A stretch of DNA of 44,499 nucleotides from DATLFI01 sp035524895 (GTDB lineage Bacteria > Acidobacteriota > Thermoanaerobaculia > Multivoradales > Multivoraceae). The notes below the pieces were generated by a model, which saw nothing but the letters and a program-made list of their open reading frames with translations, did no database searches and had not been told where the DNA came from. A program made the position numbers and the translations under genes. Positions 15,731 to 24,229 of the stretch are shown piece by piece. The number at the start of each line of letters is the position of its first letter. The first letter of the stretch is position 1. Location: the NCBI GenBank assembly GCA_035524895.1, contig DATLFI010000191.1, positions 1-44,499 of the forward strand, in the 5' to 3' direction.

Positions 15731-16228
15731 ATGAAGCGCGACCTGTTGCTGCTGCGCCACGCCAAGTCCGACTGGGATGCCGGCGCCGGGTCGGACCATG
15801 ACCGGCCCCTGGCACCAAGGGGGGTGGCGGCGGCCCAGCGCATCGGGGAGTGGCTTGCGGCGAGCGGGTCGAGTCCCGATCTGGTGGTCGCCTCCACCGC
15901 GGTGCGCGCGACCGAGACGGCCCGTCTCGTGCTTCGCGCGGGGCGCTGGGATCCTCCGCTGCGCGTCGAGCGGGCCTTTTACGTCGCCGACGTGGAGTCG
16001 ATGCTCGAGCAGGTGCGCTTGCTGGACGACGCTTGCGGTTGCGTCCTGTTGGTTGGTCACGAGCCGACCTGGTCGAGGCTCGCCTCGGCGCTGATCGGAG
16101 GCGGCGCGGTCAGGATGCCGACAGCCGCGGTCGCTGGCGTCCAGCTCGAGCTCGACTCCTGGCGAGGCGTGGAAGCGGGCTCGGGCACGCTCCGGTTCCT
16201 GGTGACGCCCAGGTTGCTAGCTGGATAG
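15731..16228 (+). CDS. SixA-type phosphohistidine phosphatase (histidine phosphatase superfamily)
   Basis: The 165-residue protein starts with MKRDLLLLRHAKSDWDAG, which carries the RHA form of the catalytic RHG motif seen in SixA-like proteins. DRPLAPRGVAAAQRIGEWL, SPDLVVASTAVRATETA and the second catalytic histidine in LLVGHEPTWSRL follow in the expected order. These enzymes remove phosphate from histidine or small phospho-compounds. The gene stands divergently next to ppk1, a pairing often seen in bacteria and consistent with a role around phosphate/polyphosphate metabolism. The ATG has GAGAGG just upstream. Its last 12 bases overlap the 3' end of the convergent symporter gene. Confidence 0.9.
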   Translation: MKRDLLLLRHAKSDWDAGAGSDHDRPLAPRGVAAAQRIGEWLAASGSSPDLVVASTAVRATETARLVLRAGRWDPPLRVERAFYVADVESMLEQVRLLDDACGCVLLVGHEPTWSRLASALIGGGAVRMPTAAVAGVQLELDSWRGVEAGSGTLRFLVTPRLLAG

Positions 16229-17731
16229 TCGTCGGGCGGAACGTCGCAGTCGCGTGACCGCCACGCCGACGCCGAAGATCACGAGCGTTCCCACCACGAT
16301 GGTCAGGTTCGCGTGGAGCGGGTTGCGCAAGAAGGCGAGCTCGCCTTCGAGGCGTGGCGACAGGGTGAGCCAGAGGATCGCCACGACACCGACCGCGGTG
16401 CCGATGGCGGCGGCCAGGCGGTCGGCATGCCGCGCGAGGAGCCCCAACAGGAACAGACCGAGCAGGCCACCCGCAAAAGCGCCTGACAGTGTCCACCAGG
16501 CGTCCAGCAGGCTGCGCACGTCGAGCATCGCCAGCGCCACGGCGACGCCGGCGGCGCCCACCAGCATCGTGCCGCCGCGCAGGATGCGCAGCGATCCCTC
16601 TGGGGACGGCTGGGGGCGCAGGTACGAGCGGTAGAAGTCCTCGTGCAGTACCGTGGCGGAGCTGTTGAGACTGGTGTCGATGCTGCTCATGGCCGCGGCG
16701 ATCAGCGCAGCGACCAGCACGCCGCTGAAGCCGGGGGGCAGGTAGTGCGCGATGAAGTGGGGCAGCGCACGGTCGCCGAGCGTCGGTAGCTCACCCGACT
16801 CGGTTCCCGCGACTCCCTGCGCCAGGTCCGCCATCGCGGCAGGGTCCGCGCGGTAGTAGGCCCACAGTGCCGTGCCCAGCACGAAGAACAGCAGCGACAC
16901 CGGAACGTAGAGGAACGCCGCCAGCCAGACGGACCGGCCCGCTTCGCGGGTGCTGGTCGCGGCGTGGTAGCGCTGCACGAAGCTCTGATCGATCCCGAAG
17001 TTGTTGAGGTTGATGAGCAGGCCGTACGCGAGCACCACCCAGAAGGTGGCGCGGTCGAGCTGGAGGCCGAATCCGCCTAGCCCGACCTTGTTCTCCGCGA
17101 TGGCCTCGCTCGCAAGATGGGCGAGGCCCCCCGGTGTCGCCGCTACCACCCAGACGAGCGCGAACAGGGCGCCGCCTCCGAGCACGAAGCTCTGCACCAC
17201 GTCGGTCCACACCACCGCCTCGATGCCGCCCACGAGCGTGTAGACGGTCACCAGCACGCCGGTGCCGATGATGATCGCCACCGGCGACCAGCCGGTGAGG
17301 GGTCCGACGACGAGCGCGACGCCGAACAGGATCGAGCCGACACGAGCGAGCTGCGTCAGCAGGTAGCAGAACATGCCGTAGGTGCGCGCCCACCGTCCGA
17401 AACGGCGCTCGAGGTGCGCGTACGCGCTGAGGTGTCCGCCGCCGCGGTAGAACGGAACGAACGTGCGTACAGCCACAGCCGCGGCGAACGGCAGCGAGAG
17501 GCTGAAGACGAACGACGACCAGTTCTCGTCGAAGGCCTTGCCGGGAACCCCCAGGAAGGTGTTGCTGCTGAGGAACGTACCGAACAACGAGAGTCCGACC
17601 GCCCAGGTGGGCAGGCTCCCGCTCGCGGTGGTGAAGCCGGTGAGAGACCGGCTGCGGGGAGCGCACGCCAGCCCGAGAGAGAGGATGCCGCCCAGGTAGG
17701 CGGCGATCACGACGAGGTCGAGGGTCCTCAC
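16217..17731 (-). CDS. Sodium:solute symporter (SSS) family transporter
   Basis: The 504-residue protein has about thirteen membrane helices and SSS family landmarks: SLTGFTTASGSLPTWAVGLS (the early FxxAxGxLP-like segment), FGTFLSSNTFLGVPG, YTLVGGIEAVVWTDVVQSFV, NLNNFGIDQSFVQRYHAAT and IAAAMSSIDTSLNSSATVL, which includes the serines of the sodium site. It should import a small organic solute with sodium. The GTG start overlaps the stop of the sialidase-like gene as GTGA, so the two are translationally coupled; this makes a sugar acid such as sialic acid a reasonable but unproven substrate. No neuraminate lyase or kinase genes are nearby. Confidence 0.9.
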   Translation of the reverse strand: MRTLDLVVIAAYLGGILSLGLACAPRSRSLTGFTTASGSLPTWAVGLSLFGTFLSSNTFLGVPGKAFDENWSSFVFSLSLPFAAAVAVRTFVPFYRGGGHLSAYAHLERRFGRWARTYGMFCYLLTQLARVGSILFGVALVVGPLTGWSPVAIIIGTGVLVTVYTLVGGIEAVVWTDVVQSFVLGGGALFALVWVVAATPGGLAHLASEAIAENKVGLGGFGLQLDRATFWVVLAYGLLINLNNFGIDQSFVQRYHAATSTREAGRSVWLAAFLYVPVSLLFFVLGTALWAYYRADPAAMADLAQGVAGTESGELPTLGDRALPHFIAHYLPPGFSGVLVAALIAAAMSSIDTSLNSSATVLHEDFYRSYLRPQPSPEGSLRILRGGTMLVGAAGVAVALAMLDVRSLLDAWWTLSGAFAGGLLGLFLLGLLARHADRLAAAIGTAVGVVAILWLTLSPRLEGELAFLRNPLHANLTIVVGTLVIFGVGVAVTRLRRSARRLSS

Positions 17732-18801
17732 CGCGTCAGGCTGAGCACGGCGTGCTGGATGCGCTGGCGGCGCCAGGTGTAGGTGACGTGGACCAGGCCG
17801 TCGCGGGCCTGGATCGCCGCGGGATACGAGTACTCGCCGGGCTGGTTCTCCAGGTCGATCGCATCCCGCCACACCAAGCCGTCGTTCGACCAGGCCACCG
17901 ACAGACGCGAGCGAGAAGCACGACCGGACACGGTCGGGTTGTAGACCAGCAGGTGTCCGCCGTCTCGGAGCGAGAGTGCCTCGACGCCAGCAGAGGGATT
18001 CGGCAGTACGGTCGCGCGGAGCGGCGACCAGGTGTGGCCGCCGTCGGTGGAGACAGTCTCCGCGACGACGTCGTCGTTGGTGCGACACAACGCCCGGATC
18101 GATCGCGGCGCTTTCGGGTCGGGGACCAGCAGCGTAGGTTGGATCGCCGAGAAGGCGGGCAGAGCGCCGTCACGAGAATGGTCGACAGCGCCGGCGCGGA
18201 GCCAGGTGCGGCCCCAGTCCGGGGTGAGCTCGAAGTGCACGCGCCAGCCGTCGTGCTCGGTGCTCGACCCGCAGAGGAGCGCGCCGCCGGGAAGCTCCAA
18301 GGGCTTGCTGCGGATCGGACCGAGGAAGCCTTCGGGGAGGCGCTCCGCCGACTCCCAGGTGGTTCCGCCGTCGTGAGAACGCCGGAGCATGCCCCACCAG
18401 CGATCGGGCGAAGGGCCGACCTTGTAGAAGAGCAGCAACGGTGGCTTGGCGCCGCCGGGTCGCGAAGAGGGCAGGAACAGGACCGGGTTCCACGTCGGGT
18501 AGCGAGCTTCGGCCGTCGTACCGTCGGCCACCTGGACCGGCTTGGACCAGGCGCCTGAACCGTCGCGCCGTGCCAGCCAGATCGCCACGTCGGGGTGCCC
18601 CTCCCGGCTGCCGCCGAACCAGGCCGCTAGGAGCGTGCCGCCGTCGTGCCCATCGCTGTCGAGCTCGACCAGCGTCGAGGCATGGCTCGACGGAAACGCC
18701 TCCGGCTCGAAGATGGGAGCGCTGTGTACGAGGCGCAGCTCTTCAGCGAAGGCGGGCGAGGCCAGCACCAGCACGAAGAGGACGAGACTGCGAAGCATCA
18801 T
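17728..18801 (-). CDS. Secreted sialidase-like BNR/Asp-box glycoside hydrolase
   Basis: The 357-residue product has a signal peptide ending ASPAFA and a six-bladed-propeller sialidase pattern. Asp boxes appear as SHDGGTTW (about 142-149), TPDWGRTW (about 193-200) and STDGGHTW (about 251-258), with a weaker NDGLVW near 306-311. GGTLLAAWFGGSREGHPDVAI matches the start of the BNR_2 exo-alpha-sialidase group. A classic FRIP motif is not obvious. It would act in the periplasm or outside the cell on sialylated or related glycans. It is 23 bp downstream of the UbiA gene and overlaps the symporter by GTGA, forming an apparent three-gene operon. Confidence 0.86.
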   Translation of the reverse strand: MMLRSLVLFVLVLASPAFAEELRLVHSAPIFEPEAFPSSHASTLVELDSDGHDGGTLLAAWFGGSREGHPDVAIWLARRDGSGAWSKPVQVADGTTAEARYPTWNPVLFLPSSRPGGAKPPLLLFYKVGPSPDRWWGMLRRSHDGGTTWESAERLPEGFLGPIRSKPLELPGGALLCGSSTEHDGWRVHFELTPDWGRTWLRAGAVDHSRDGALPAFSAIQPTLLVPDPKAPRSIRALCRTNDDVVAETVSTDGGHTWSPLRATVLPNPSAGVEALSLRDGGHLLVYNPTVSGRASRSRLSVAWSNDGLVWRDAIDLENQPGEYSYPAAIQARDGLVHVTYTWRRQRIQHAVLSLTR

Positions 18802-18824
18802 CAGGCCGTCTCGCACGTTCGCGC

Positions 18825-19895
18825 CTAAGCCCACCGCACGAGCGCCACGTCGAGGACCAGACCCAGCACGAAGGCGGCGCCGAACGCGCGGTTGTGGACG
18901 AAGGCGAAGGACACGAACCACAACGGCCACGCCTCGGCGGGGTACCCGGCCGGCGCCGACGCTGGGCGCGGCTTGCTGAAGACGCGCAGGGCGCTCAGCA
19001 GCTTCGGGACTGCGAACAGCACCAGGAGCACGGCCGGTCCTACCACGCCGAGGAGAACCAGCGCGGCGCAGAGCGGGTACGGCAGCACCATCAACGCCAT
19101 CGCGACGGCGCGCGCGTGGCGTTCGCCCAGCAGCACGGGCAGGGTGCGGATGCGCTTTGCGCGATCCTCGTCGAGCTTGTCGATGTGCTTGCCGAACAGC
19201 ACGCTGGTCGCCCCCAGCGCGTACACGAAGCTCGCCAGCACCACGCCGCGCGACCAGGCGCCAGTGACCACGAAGTACGTACCGCCGATCATCAGCGGTC
19301 CCCACACGGCGAGCACGGCGACCTCGCCGAGGCCGATGTACTTGAGCGGCCAGGTGTAGAACAGCACGAAGAAGGCCCCGATCGCGGTAAGCCACAGCAC
19401 GAGCGGGCCGCGCTCGAGGAAGAGCGCGAAGCCGATCGCGAGTGCCAGCGCTCCGGTGATCGAGGCCCACGCCGAGGACTGTCGTACCGTGATCAGTCCC
19501 TGCTCGAGCGGCTGGGTGCCGTAGCGGGCGCGAAAGTAGCTGCCGCGGTCGACGCCCTTGACGAAGTCCGTGAGATCGTTGAGCAGGTTGTTGGTGGCGT
19601 GAGCGAGCAGCAGGCCGAGGGTAGTGAGCGTCCAGAGCCAGGGGTGGAACGCGTCGGCGCGGTAGGCGAACAGGCCCGCGACCAGGCACGGCAGCAGAGT
19701 GATCACCAGCACGCCGGCGCGGGTGGCGACCAGCCAACGGCTGAGCGGACCCGCCTGGCTCCAGGCGGTGGCGTCGACCCGCGGCACTCCGACCAGCGCT
19801 CGAAACCACAGCGGAAGTGGCCTTCGACGCATGGCGCCGGGCGCGCCCCGGAGGCGAGGCTCAGCAGCGCTGCGAGGGACCTGGACTTCGCTCAT
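18825..19895 (-). CDS. UbiA-family prenyltransferase (MenA-like)
   Basis: The 356-residue integral membrane protein has eight or nine helices and both UbiA signature motifs: NDLTDFVKGVD (about 106-116, the first Mg-prenyl diphosphate motif) and DKLDED followed by RIRTLPVLLG (about 239-256, the second). The late second motif and its spacing look closer to MenA than to UbiA. It should transfer a prenyl chain onto an aromatic or quinone precursor. No other menaquinone genes lie in the window; instead it heads an operon with a sialidase-like gene and a sodium symporter, which is odd. The first 22 residues before MRRRPLPLW are hydrophilic and may not be native, so a start 21 codons later is possible. 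Confidence 0.87.
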   Translation of the reverse strand: MSEVQVPRSAAEPRLRGAPGAMRRRPLPLWFRALVGVPRVDATAWSQAGPLSRWLVATRAGVLVITLLPCLVAGLFAYRADAFHPWLWTLTTLGLLLAHATNNLLNDLTDFVKGVDRGSYFRARYGTQPLEQGLITVRQSSAWASITGALALAIGFALFLERGPLVLWLTAIGAFFVLFYTWPLKYIGLGEVAVLAVWGPLMIGGTYFVVTGAWSRGVVLASFVYALGATSVLFGKHIDKLDEDRAKRIRTLPVLLGERHARAVAMALMVLPYPLCAALVLLGVVGPAVLLVLFAVPKLLSALRVFSKPRPASAPAGYPAEAWPLWFVSFAFVHNRAFGAAFVLGLVLDVALVRWA

Positions 19896-19921
19896 GCGGC
19901 TGAGATGGAAACGAGTCCCGA

Positions 19922-19963
19922 CGCTATCACCCGACCACTAGGCGCTATCACCCGACCACCAGG
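19922..19963. repeat. 21-bp direct tandem repeat between divergent genes
   Basis: Two adjacent 21-base units, CGCTATCACCCGACCACTAGG (split here as CGCTATCACCCG + ACCACTAGG) and the same with one C for T change, fill 19922-19942 and 19943-19963. They start 26 bases upstream of the UbiA start and about 170 bases before the divergent secreted hydrolase, in an intergenic region of 238 bp. The position close to the UbiA operon start suggests regulatory binding sites, though duplication by slippage would look the same. Confidence 0.85.
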
Positions 19964-20133
19964 CGCGAACTACACGGGATTCGCGTCGGCACTGCCTCCT
20001 GGACTTGGTATCGTGAGTGCGACGTTCCACAGCAGATCCCGTTTCGGCTAGTCGTGCGCGAGTTGGTAGCCGTAGCCGGTGCGAGACGGCAGCCGCATGG
20101 CGGTGAAGCCGGCGGCGCAGCAGGGAGGGGCCG

Positions 20134-22119
20134 ATGAGCTTGCGTTCCGAGAGGCCATTGCCGTCGTTGCGACTGGTAGCCGGCGGCGTGCTCGCGATGG
20201 GCGCTCTGGTTGGTGCGTCGAGCGCGCAGGTGGTGCCGGGGCATCCGGACGTGATCGGCGAGTACCTGGAGGTGCCCGGAGCCCGTGCTACCGAGACACC
20301 AGAAGCGCTGAACCGTGTCGCCTTCCTCAGACTCCGGCATCGGACGCCGAGCCTGCCGGACGAGGCAGATGCTGTCGTGATCGCGCAGCCGGGCTTCGCC
20401 AGCACTCCGGGCGCCTGGCTGCAGCTCGGATCCCAGCTCGTGGCCAAGGCTCACGACGAGCTCTGCCCCATTCCGGGGGCCACCGACCGGCGCTGCTCGG
20501 TCGAGGTGTGGATCATCGACCGCCGCGGCAGCAACCTGGAAGACACCGAAGGGCTGCGTCGCGCCTGGTCGGCGCGCGACCCGCGGCGCGCCGTCGAGTA
20601 CTACTACGGCCTCGGCGTCTTCACCGAGCGGGGGACCATTCGTCGGCCTGCGAGGGACGACTACGACTCCCTTCTCGGCGGCCCTGGGGCGCGGTTCCGG
20701 CCCCTCACCCAGCGGGATCTGGCTTTCGTATGGGACTGGGGGTTCGAGACGGCTGCCGGCGACATCGATGCGCTGCTCGAGCTGTTGCCGCGGCGGTCCC
20801 GCGGCAGCAGCGTGTTCGTCGCGGGCCACTCGCAGGGCGGCGGCTTCGTCTCGGCCTGGGCCGGTCGTCGAGCGGGTGGCAGGCGCGGTCACGAGCAGAT
20901 CGCGGGGTTGGTGTTCCTCGACGGCGGGCCGTCGATCGGCGAGTCCGCGGAGCCCGCGGAAGACGCGATCAACGAGCACCTGCGCGAGGTGTCGGCGATC
21001 CGTGGCGGCGCGCGGCCGCGCTTCGGCGCCGAGCTCGCGGGGATCCCGATCGGATCAGGTCTGGGCGTGCGTAGCGCCGTGCTCGGTCTGTACTACGTGC
21101 TCCAACCCGACGAAGAGGCGCTGTTCCCGCCGAGCGTGCGCCCCGCGCACTCGGCAGCGGAGTGCTTCGTGTTCGGCTACCACGCGCCAGAAGGCGAGTG
21201 CGGGGGCGTCGGCCTTCGCCTGACCAACCGCGCGCACGCTGGCATGGCCTTCGACGACGATCCAGTTCCAGGAGCCTTCCTGCAGACCCCGATCATCACG
21301 GCTTTGGGTGTGCGCTCGGGGCGGCTCGACTTCCAGCCGCGTCCGGGAACCGCTGGCGACTGCGCTGCCGCGGGCCCCCACGGACTGCAGCCGCCCTGCC
21401 CGCCGAGCCAGAGGCAGATCCAGCCGGAGCGGCTGTATCGCTGGCTCGACGGAGGAGGCGGCGGGCCGGCGGGAGACGACGGGCCACTCAACGGCTGGAC
21501 GAGCTTCGACGGTGGCGCCACCTTCGTCGAGCGCCACCTGCAGCCCGGACCGAATCCGACTCGCGTCGAGGCATACATCCAGCAGGTGGGCTACACCCCC
21601 ACGGTGACCAACATCAAGCCACTGGCCCTGCGATTCGACGAGTCCGGAGAGCGGACCATCGACGCGCGGGTGCTCAACGGGATGACCTGGTACCAGTCGC
21701 GGCGCTATGACGTCGACATCGGCTTCCTGGGCGGATTCCAGGTCGTGCGCCTCAACCGGGACGGCGTGCGCTACGACGTCGACAAGACCACGATCGCGGT
21801 TCCAGTCTACGTGGCGGCGCGCGAGACGCGCGCGAATCCCTTCCCGCGGGTGGAGGACTACACCGCGATCGGCCCGCAGGGCACCGCGCAGAGCGAGAGC
21901 GCCCGCCGGGTCAGCCCGTTCGACGCCGGCCTCGCCAGCCGGCTCTACGGCCACTCGGACTTCCTGACCGCCGACGACTCGATGGCTGGCAGCGTTAGGC
22001 CCGGAGAGCCGGGCTCGAGCCTGGTTGCGAACACCCTCCTGCCTTGGCTGTTGGCGCGATCGTCGGCGACAGTGAAGGTGCCGTCCTCCGAGCGGCTGGG
22101 GGTGGAGAGCTGGAGGTGA
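20134..22119 (+). CDS. Secreted alpha/beta hydrolase (lipase-like), family not named
   Basis: The 661-residue product has an N-terminal signal peptide (about residues 1-31, ending ALVGASSAQ). An alpha/beta-hydrolase core is indicated by VVIAQPGFASTPGAW (strand plus oxyanion region), EVWIIDRRGSNLED and the nucleophile elbow VAGHSQGGGFVSAW with Ser at about 233. A histidine in ANTLLPWLL-preceding GHSDFLTAD near the C-terminus could complete the triad. About 300 residues after the core do not match a domain I know. A strong GGGAGGGG ribosome site precedes the ATG. It is probably exported and acts on an ester or amide; I cannot name a substrate. It is followed by the universal stress protein gene on the same strand. 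Confidence 0.72.
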   Translation: MSLRSERPLPSLRLVAGGVLAMGALVGASSAQVVPGHPDVIGEYLEVPGARATETPEALNRVAFLRLRHRTPSLPDEADAVVIAQPGFASTPGAWLQLGSQLVAKAHDELCPIPGATDRRCSVEVWIIDRRGSNLEDTEGLRRAWSARDPRRAVEYYYGLGVFTERGTIRRPARDDYDSLLGGPGARFRPLTQRDLAFVWDWGFETAAGDIDALLELLPRRSRGSSVFVAGHSQGGGFVSAWAGRRAGGRRGHEQIAGLVFLDGGPSIGESAEPAEDAINEHLREVSAIRGGARPRFGAELAGIPIGSGLGVRSAVLGLYYVLQPDEEALFPPSVRPAHSAAECFVFGYHAPEGECGGVGLRLTNRAHAGMAFDDDPVPGAFLQTPIITALGVRSGRLDFQPRPGTAGDCAAAGPHGLQPPCPPSQRQIQPERLYRWLDGGGGGPAGDDGPLNGWTSFDGGATFVERHLQPGPNPTRVEAYIQQVGYTPTVTNIKPLALRFDESGERTIDARVLNGMTWYQSRRYDVDIGFLGGFQVVRLNRDGVRYDVDKTTIAVPVYVAARETRANPFPRVEDYTAIGPQGTAQSESARRVSPFDAGLASRLYGHSDFLTADDSMAGSVRPGEPGSSLVANTLLPWLLARSSATVKVPSSERLGVESWR

Positions 22120-22157
22120 GAGGCGGTGACGGGCTGGGTGGGGAAGCGCTCTCGGCC

Positions 22158-22174
22158 TTCGCGGCCGCCGCGAA
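22158..22174. promoter_or_regulatory. Perfect 8+1+8 inverted repeat upstream of the Usp gene, near a TAATAT box
   Basis: TTCGCGGC and GCCGCGAA flank a single C, giving a perfect 17-base palindrome about 85 bases before the universal stress protein ATG. A TAATAT hexamer at 22183-22188, rare in this GC-rich DNA, may be a -10 element. The palindrome would then sit across the -35 region and could be an operator. No matching -35 hexamer is clear, so promoter assignment is tentative. Confidence 0.35.
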
Positions 22175-22258
22175 ATGCGCTGTAATATCGCCACTCGCTC
22201 CGACCCGCATCTTCACGTTCGAAACCTGGGACCGCGGGGCTGCCCCGTTGGAGGTGCC

Positions 22259-23194
22259 ATGCTGAGGATCGATCGCCTGCTGTTCCCCACCGACGTCTCC
22301 GACCGCCTGGAAGGGGCGGTGCCGATGGTCATCGGGCTCGCGCAGCGCTTCGGCGCCGAGGTGCACCTCCTGCACAACCTCGACCCGACGAAGGCGCGGG
22401 TATACGACCAGGTGGCCGAGTCGGCGGACCCCGGAGCGCACTTCGCCGCGGCCGAGGCGGAGATCGAGCATCGGTTGGAGGAGCTGGCGGAGCGGCTCGG
22501 GAGAGGCGTGGGCAGCAAGGTGACAGTCGCCGTGGCCCAGAAGACCACGCCGGACGACGCGATCTGTGAGTACGTCACGGCGAACGAGGTCGATCTCGTG
22601 GTGATGGTCACCCGCCCGAAGCACACGCTGCGCGAGCGACTGTTCGGATCGATCACGCAAGACGTGCTCCACGACTGCCCGTGCTCGGTGTGGACCGTCA
22701 ATGCCGATCGTGCTCGCGAGAGCCCCGGGTGGCAGCGCATCCTGGTCCCCACCGAGGTGCACGATCGCAGCTACCCGGCGATCGCGGTCGCGGCGTCGCT
22801 GCTCGACGACGACGGCGAGGCCCAGCTCCTGCATGTGTTCGAGGCCCACGCGTTCCCGAAGTTCTACGGGCCACCGGGGCACGAGAAGACGTACTACAGC
22901 TTCGAGGAGCTCGAGATCGGTCTCCGCGACGAGATGCTGGCGTTGTGGAAGCAGGAGGGGCGTCCCGACGTCTCGGCATCGGCTCACGTCGTCCAGGGGC
23001 GTCCCGCGCGCGAGATCCTTGCCTCCGCCGCCAAGCTAGGCAGCGACCTGATCGTCACCAGCGCTATCCACGAGCACCGGTTCCTGCGCTCGATCGCCGA
23101 GGTCGTCGCGTTCGAGGCGTCGCCGTGTCCGGTGCTGCTCGCGCGTGAGCGACCCGGGGCGACGGCGGTCGCGGCGAGACGAGCCGTGGGGTGA
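22259..23194 (+). CDS. Universal stress protein, two tandem UspA domains
   Basis: The 311-residue protein has two Usp units. The first starts MLRIDRLLFPTDVSDRLEGA and continues to VDLVVMVTRPKHTLRERLFGS, then VLHDCPCSVWTVN; the second begins WQRILVPTEVHDRSYPAIAVAASL and ends DLIVTSAIHEHRFLRSI then FEASPCPVLLAR. Each has the G-2x-G/S-type nucleotide-loop region, with GSITQDVLHDCPCSVW in the first looking closest to the ATP-binding form and the second less canonical. Such tandem proteins respond to stress and may bind ATP. GAGG lies six bases before the ATG. It is convergent with the VTT-domain gene, with only 7 bp between the two ends. Confidence 0.92.
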   Translation: MLRIDRLLFPTDVSDRLEGAVPMVIGLAQRFGAEVHLLHNLDPTKARVYDQVAESADPGAHFAAAEAEIEHRLEELAERLGRGVGSKVTVAVAQKTTPDDAICEYVTANEVDLVVMVTRPKHTLRERLFGSITQDVLHDCPCSVWTVNADRARESPGWQRILVPTEVHDRSYPAIAVAASLLDDDGEAQLLHVFEAHAFPKFYGPPGHEKTYYSFEELEIGLRDEMLALWKQEGRPDVSASAHVVQGRPAREILASAAKLGSDLIVTSAIHEHRFLRSIAEVVAFEASPCPVLLARERPGATAVAARRAVG

Positions 23195-23201
23195 CGAATT
23201 G

Positions 23202-24134
23202 TTACAGCCCGAGCGCGGCGGCAACGGCGCGCCGCATCGCATCGCCTGCGACGAAGCTGTACACGGCTGCAGCTAGCACGACGACAGCGACCGCGCTCCA
23301 CGAGAGTGTGGCCGCTGTCAGTCCGGCGACGATCGCGCGCGCGGGCACGCGCTCCTCCTCGACCTGCTCGACTTCTTGGAGAGTGGAGACGCGCGCGAGC
23401 GCCCGCTGCGCGAGCCGCGTGACGTACACGGTGACGGCGGCCGTGGCAAGCAAGCCGACCACGAGCAGAACCCACTGTCCGGCGCTCGCGCTCGAACCGC
23501 CGGTCGCGGCCTCGAGCCCGCGTCGGCCGACGGTGCCGAGGTAGACATAGAGCAGGGTGCCGGGCGCCATCGCGACCCAGCTCGTGAGCACGCACGGCCA
23601 GAAGCGAATCGCGGTGAGGCCGTACATGTAGTTCTGCAGGTTGAACGGCACGGCGGGAGAAAGCCGGAGCATGGCCACGATCCGCCACCCGCCCTCGGCG
23701 ATCGCCTGGTCGACGGCGCGGAACCGAGGACGCGAGGCGAGCCGCGAGGCGACCGCGTCGCGAGCGAAGTATCGCGCTATCAGGAACGCGACCGCCGCGG
23801 AGGTCGTCGAGGCGAGGGAGACGGTGACGAAACCGACGCCGAGCCCGAACAGTGCGCCGCCGGCCAGGGTGAGCGCCGAGCCGGGCAGCAGCAGCACCGT
23901 GGCGACCACGTACACCAGCCCGAACGCAACCGGCGCCCAGGGACCGAGGCTCTCCAACCACCCTTCTAGCGAGGCGATCGCCTCGGTGGTCGGCACCACA
24001 CGCTGTAGCAGCACGACGACACCGCCGAGAGCCACCGCGATGGAAATCCAGCGCAGCCACGCGTCGAGGTGGCTGCGATCCCGGCGGTCGCTGTCACCGG
24101 TGCCACTGCGTTCGGTGCCACTGCGTTCGGTCAT
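23202..24134 (-). CDS. TVP38/TMEM64 (VTT/DedA-like) membrane protein
   Basis: The 310-residue protein has an N-terminal membrane helix, then a VTT domain: LGPWAPVAFGLVYVVATVLL, LPGSALTLAGGALFG, the re-entrant FLIARYFAR segment and RLSPAVPFNLQNYMYGLTAI, then GTLLYVYLGTVG. The [FY]xxR...G-[GS] and P-hfn-x-x-NY pattern is typical of TVP38/TMEM64 proteins, relatives of DedA that are thought to act as lipid scramblases or transporters. About 90 residues follow with two more helices. The first ten residues repeat ERSGT twice, owing to a 15-base DNA duplication near 24105-24134. ATG at 24134 is preferred; a GTG one codon earlier is possible. Confidence 0.88.
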   Translation of the reverse strand: MTERSGTERSGTGDSDRRDRSHLDAWLRWISIAVALGGVVVLLQRVVPTTEAIASLEGWLESLGPWAPVAFGLVYVVATVLLLPGSALTLAGGALFGLGVGFVTVSLASTTSAAVAFLIARYFARDAVASRLASRPRFRAVDQAIAEGGWRIVAMLRLSPAVPFNLQNYMYGLTAIRFWPCVLTSWVAMAPGTLLYVYLGTVGRRGLEAATGGSSASAGQWVLLVVGLLATAAVTVYVTRLAQRALARVSTLQEVEQVEEERVPARAIVAGLTAATLSWSAVAVVVLAAAVYSFVAGDAMRRAVAAALGL

Positions 24135-24150
24135 CACACCCCACGGTCGT

Positions 24151-24177
24151 CCGGCCCGCTCTGAAAGAGCGGGCCGG
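24151..24177 (-). terminator. Perfect 12-bp GC-rich hairpin, terminator-like
   Basis: Arms CCGGCCCGCTCT (24151-24162) and AGAGCGGGCCGG (24166-24177) are exact complements around a GAA loop. It lies 53 bases past the stop of the leftward outer-membrane protein gene and before the next leftward start. No U tract follows in either direction, so it may act as a terminator without one, as a transcript stabiliser, or as an attenuator ahead of the VTT gene. Confidence 0.65.
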
Positions 24178-24229
24178 ATCGTAGCGGCCGTGGGGCGTGA
24201 GCACCAGCCAAGCTGTTGCGGGGCGGGCG

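Noticed and set aside
19699..20133. Possible small genes in the UbiA to hydrolase interval
   Set aside because: Open frames there overlap the UbiA gene or the tandem repeat and have no ribosome site.
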